Positions 5,260-7,468 of a stretch of DNA of 7,468 bases are shown piece after piece. Source of the stretch: an uncultured Prevotellaceae bacterium (GTDB lineage: Bacteria; Bacteroidota; Bacteroidia; Bacteroidales; Muribaculaceae); the NCBI GenBank assembly GCA_937892085.1, contig CALAVD010000219.1, positions 1 through 7,468 of the forward strand, given 5' to 3'. Position 1 is the stretch's first letter; every line of letters starts with the position of its first letter. Position numbers and translations under genes: made by a program. The notes beneath the pieces are model-generated. The model did not search any database. It was not told the origin of the DNA and saw only the letters and a program-made list of their open reading frames with translations.

Positions 5260-6143
5260 ATCATCAATTCTTTATCAGTTTTTGGCGATTTTCTCATAAA
5301 CACGACCAGCAACACCACCGTTGTCAGAGCACTGCCAAGCGCCAGCCAGTGGGCACCAGTGCCAGCCGTCTCAATATAATTGTCTGAAATGTAGTTATGG
5401 TTAACAAGATAGGTTGCTACCACTATCGAGCTGTTGTTGAGGGCATGAGCAATGACAGGAGTCCACACCTCGCCCGTCCACACCAGCAGGTAGCCCAACC
5501 ATGCGCCAAGCAGCACTCGCGGCACAAAGCCAAAGAACTGGAGGTGGAAGGCGCTGAAGACGATAGCCACGGCCCACACAGCCACGTGCTTGTTGACCTT
5601 GCCGTGCAACATTGTGCCCAACACCCCCGAGCGGAAGAAAATTTCCTCACCCAGACCAGTCAACACGCCTACCACAAGCACCATGAATATCATCATGCTC
5701 AGCGACTGGCTGTTGAGCAGCTCACTGGTGGTAGCGGCAGCACTCTCTTCCATCTCACGCAACTGGCTTTCCACACCTTGCAGCCACGATGGGAACTCTA
5801 TATTCTGGTTCCACTCAACCAAATAATTCATTGCTGGCAACGCAACTATCCACACCAGCACTACCAGCAGCACCGATTTCAGTGAGGGACCTTTGCTCAT
5901 CCACAGGGTGCGTGACAACCGCCGCCCCTCTAACTTCTTATTCATCATTGCCAGCAGCAACACTGGCATGATAAACACAAGCAGGTTTTGGGCTATCGAC
6001 ATCGCTATCACATAGTTGGTATTGCCAGTGTCAGTTCCAAACACCAGCACTAACGCCATCGCCACCAGGAATAAAGCTACCATCAGTCCGCAAAACAGAA
6101 ATAGGATTTTCAGTGGCCACGAAAAATTGTTATAACTCGCCAT
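5256..6143 (-). CDS. CPBP-family intramembrane metalloprotease
   Basis: A polytopic inner-membrane protein of the CPBP (CAAX protease/bacteriocin-processing, Abi) family. Counting from the ATG at 6143 it has 295 residues, with hydrophobic segments near 12-36, 44-67, 89-108, 149-163, 187-199, 207-222 and a final one near 270-285. The three catalytic motifs are intact: EExxxR at 166-171 in GLGEEIFFRSG, FxxxH ending at H200 (FSAFH) and HxxxN at 233-237 (HALNN). It should therefore be an active glutamate-type membrane protease; the substrate is unknown. A TTG at 6161 would add six residues but lies within the promoter -7 element, so the ATG at 6143 is preferred. It is first in a two-gene unit with the GDPD gene, overlapping it by 4 bases. 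Confidence 0.92.
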   Translation of the reverse strand: MASYNNFSWPLKILFLFCGLMVALFLVAMALVLVFGTDTGNTNYVIAMSIAQNLLVFIMPVLLLAMMNKKLEGRRLSRTLWMSKGPSLKSVLLVVLVWIVALPAMNYLVEWNQNIEFPSWLQGVESQLREMEESAAATTSELLNSQSLSMMIFMVLVVGVLTGLGEEIFFRSGVLGTMLHGKVNKHVAVWAVAIVFSAFHLQFFGFVPRVLLGAWLGYLLVWTGEVWTPVIAHALNNSSIVVATYLVNHNYISDNYIETAGTGAHWLALGSALTTVVLLVVFMRKSPKTDKELMI

Positions 6144-6158
6144 TTCTTGATTTTTTTG

Positions 6159-6166
6159 CAAAAATA
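6159..6166 (-). promoter_or_regulatory. Promoter -7 element for CPBP-GDPD unit
   Basis: Minus strand reads TATTTTTG, a perfect TAnnTTTG match, ending 15 bases before the ATG at 6143. Transcription from it would leave only a very short leader of about ten bases. No good -33 box at the standard spacing was found. It is part of a divergent promoter region (6144-6256) shared with the DUF4251 gene. Confidence 0.55.
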
Positions 6167-6221
6167 CAAAAAAACACCAAATTTGATGCAGTATTTTGAT
6201 GCTTTGTGTGTTTATATTGTG

Positions 6222-6229
6222 TAATTTTG
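6222..6229 (+). promoter_or_regulatory. Promoter -7 element for DUF4251 gene
   Basis: Reads TAATTTTG followed by C, a perfect Bacteroidetes -7 match, 27 bases before the ATG at 6257. TTTG boxes occur at 6195-6198 (spacer 23) and 6203-6206 (spacer 15), both off the usual 19-21, so the -33 box is uncertain. Confidence 0.6.
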
Positions 6230-6256
6230 CAACAACTCTTTTAAATCACTGTAATT

Positions 6257-6871
6257 ATGAAGACTTTAAAATTGATATTTGCAGTAGTTTTAACTGCTCT
6301 CATAGGCGTGCCGGCTACAGCTTGGGCGCAAAGCTACGACGATGACATCTATCTCATCGACAAGACAGCGCCAATCCCTGAAAACGAGACGAAAAAAGAG
6401 CGCAAAGAGCGCATCAAGAAAGACCACGAGATTGTAGATTCTATCTATCACCTCAAGGCAGAACACGCTGCCGAAGACGGATATTTCGTGCTGCAAGCCA
6501 CCGAGGTGCGCAACAGCTACGGTCATTATGAGCTTGGACTCAACGACAACACCAACTTCATGCTCATGCAAGGCGACAAGGGCATCTTCCAGGTGGCTTT
6601 TAATAACATGGACGCTGGTGCAAACGGGCTGGGAGGCATCACGCTTCATGGTCGCATCTCAAACAAAAAGCTCACCCACGACAAAAAAGGCAACACCATC
6701 ATCACCTACACTATGGTGGGCAGACGCATGAACGCCAGCGTCACAATCACCATCTTTAAAGAGAGCGACCAAGCCATAGCCGACGTATTCCCAAACCTCG
6801 GCAACGGACACATCTCACTAAGAGGACGCATAGTCCCCTACCTCAACGAGGACATACGCATAGAGCCATAG
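6257..6871 (+). CDS. Secreted DUF4251 protein
   Basis: A 204-residue exported protein of the Bacteroidetes-specific DUF4251 family; function unknown. Residues 1-24 form a signal peptide (MKTLKLIF, hydrophobic core, TAWA before Q25). A lysine- and glutamate-rich linker follows (about 43-60, ETKKERKERIKK), then the DUF4251 core from about 74: YFVLQATEV, NFMLMQGDKGIFQVAF, the family-typical NGLGGITLHGRISN (about 122-135), a KKGN turn, and ITYTMVGRRMNASVTITIF, ending GHISLRGRIVPY. The alternating short strands suggest a beta-rich periplasmic fold. It is a single-gene unit with its own promoter and a strong terminator. Start choice is clear, since the ATG immediately precedes the signal peptide. 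Confidence 0.88.
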   Translation: MKTLKLIFAVVLTALIGVPATAWAQSYDDDIYLIDKTAPIPENETKKERKERIKKDHEIVDSIYHLKAEHAAEDGYFVLQATEVRNSYGHYELGLNDNTNFMLMQGDKGIFQVAFNNMDAGANGLGGITLHGRISNKKLTHDKKGNTIITYTMVGRRMNASVTITIFKESDQAIADVFPNLGNGHISLRGRIVPYLNEDIRIEP

Positions 6872-6900
6872 CAGCTCAAGCCAAAAAGTTCGCCTCACGC

Positions 6901-6956
6901 AAAAATGAAGAAAGAGGGATGTCCCTCTTGTCCCTCTTTCTTCATTTTTATTTTTT
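6901..6956 (+). terminator. Strong rho-independent terminator, 19-bp perfect stem
   Basis: Bases 6901-6919 pair perfectly with 6931-6949 (core AAGAAAGAGGGA/TCCCTCTTTCTT) around an 11-base loop, and the T-run at the end of the stem continues as ATTTTTT. It lies 29 bases after the DUF4251 stop. Flanking A/T runs make it look bidirectional, though no minus-strand gene reads into it here. Confidence 0.9.
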
Positions 6957-6974
6957 ATAAACCACAAAAAGCAG

Positions 6975-6982
6975 TAACTTTG
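6975..6982 (+). promoter_or_regulatory. Promoter -7 element for DUF486 gene
   Basis: Reads TAACTTTG followed by CA, an exact match to the Bacteroidetes -7 consensus. It leaves a leader of roughly 65-70 bases before the ATG at 7057. The leader holds CCAA repeats (7005-7017) and a 5-bp hairpin GCGAT/ATCGC (7019-7034). The -33 area is T-rich without a clear TTTG. Confidence 0.6.
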
Positions 6983-7056
6983 CACAACGTTTTTTGAATA
7001 TTTACCAACCAACCAACAGCGATGTGATTATCGCACTATATTAAGACTAACGACTG

Positions 7057-7437
7057 ATGAACTGGACAGCACTTGCCACAATAGGCCTGCTCTGCGTGAG
7101 CAACATTGTGATGACATTCGCATGGTATGGCCATCTCAAGCTGCAACAGATGGGTGTGACCGCCAACTGGCCACTGATAGCAGTAATTCTCTTCTCATGG
7201 GGCATCGCCCTCTTTGAATACTCGTTTATGGTGCCAGCCAACCGCATCGGGTTTGCCGACAACGGCGGTCCATTCTCGCTGATGCAGCTCAAAGTCATCC
7301 AAGAGGTTATCACCCTGACGGTGTTCACCGTGTTTGTGACCATCTTCTTCAAGAACGAGCACCTGCACTGGAACCATTTTGTGTCGTTCACATTGCTCAT
7401 CATGGCAGTGTATTTCGCATTCATGAAAGTGGAATAG
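7057..7437 (+). CDS. DUF486 / DMT-like small membrane protein
   Basis: A 126-residue inner-membrane protein of the DUF486 family, related to small drug/metabolite transporters, which probably work as dimers; substrate unknown. Four hydrophobic segments are seen near 5-24, 39-58, 78-98 and 107-123. Family hallmarks are present: SNIVMTFAWYGHLK (15-28), SWGIALFEYSFMVPANRIG (47-65) and QLKVIQEVITL (77-87). The C-terminus FAFMKVE ends at a TAG (7435-7437), only 4 bases before the adapter sequence begins, so the gene is complete within real genomic sequence. It has its own promoter after the DUF4251 terminator. Confidence 0.92.
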   Translation: MNWTALATIGLLCVSNIVMTFAWYGHLKLQQMGVTANWPLIAVILFSWGIALFEYSFMVPANRIGFADNGGPFSLMQLKVIQEVITLTVFTVFVTIFFKNEHLHWNHFVSFTLLIMAVYFAFMKVE

Positions 7438-7441
7438 ATCA

Positions 7442-7468
7442 AGATCGGAAGAGCGTCGTGTAGGGAAA
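7442..7468 (+). other. Illumina TruSeq adapter contamination
   Basis: The final 27 bases begin AGATCGGAAGAGC and continue as the TruSeq universal (read-2 side) adapter, GTCGTGTAGGGAAA. This is library sequence joined to the contig end, not genome. Any minus-strand frame starting here is an artefact. Confidence 0.97.

Noticed and set aside
5397..5885. 162-residue open frame on the plus strand inside the CPBP gene
   Set aside because: Antisense shadow: the minus-strand frame has intact EExxxR, FxxxH and HxxxN motifs, while this translation is rich in H, Q and S with no recognisable domain.
7047..7442. 131-residue minus-strand frame opposite DUF486
   Set aside because: It would start with a TTG overlapping the adapter junction and lies antisense to a gene with clear DUF486 motifs.

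Overview
This window comes from a Bacteroidales-type genome, most likely a gut Prevotella- or Muribaculaceae-like organism. The clues are several promoters with the Bacteroidetes -7 motif TAnnTTTG, starts without clear Shine-Dalgarno sequences, a DUF4251 protein, tandem deoxynucleoside kinases, and intergenic gaps filled with short iterated words. It looks like a whole short-read metagenomic contig: the left edge cuts a gene, and the last 27 bases are Illumina adapter sequence rather than genome.

Layout. Positions 1-6143 read almost entirely on the minus strand. In transcription order there is (a) a two-gene unit, CPBP intramembrane protease then secreted glycerophosphodiester phosphodiesterase, sharing an ATGA overlap; (b) an Mla-type lipid-transport operon with its own promoter at 4400-4407, containing the permease mlaE, a three-gene AT-rich insert (DUF3791 protein, DUF3990 ADP-ribosyltransferase-like protein, unnamed 74-residue protein), the ATPase mlaF and a small secreted protein, closed by a strong rho-independent terminator at 1201-1253; (c) two tandem deoxynucleoside kinases, the second cut by the contig edge. 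From 6257 the plus strand carries a secreted DUF4251 protein with its own terminator, then a four-helix DUF486 (DMT-like) membrane protein.

How it fits together. MlaE and MlaF should assemble as the permease-ATPase core of an inner-membrane phospholipid transporter. GDPD (glycerophosphodiester breakdown) and the CPBP protease make the neighbourhood membrane- and lipid-themed, though a functional link is only inferred. The kinases serve deoxynucleoside salvage.

The most interesting element is the 0.9-kb insert between mlaE and mlaF. An ART-fold DUF3990 protein sits between two small proteins with nested overlaps, in DNA much richer in A+T than its neighbours, and is joined to mlaF by a 4-base overlap. 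It looks like a horizontally acquired ADP-ribosyltransferase effector or toxin-antitoxin-like cassette lodged in a housekeeping lipid-transport operon.
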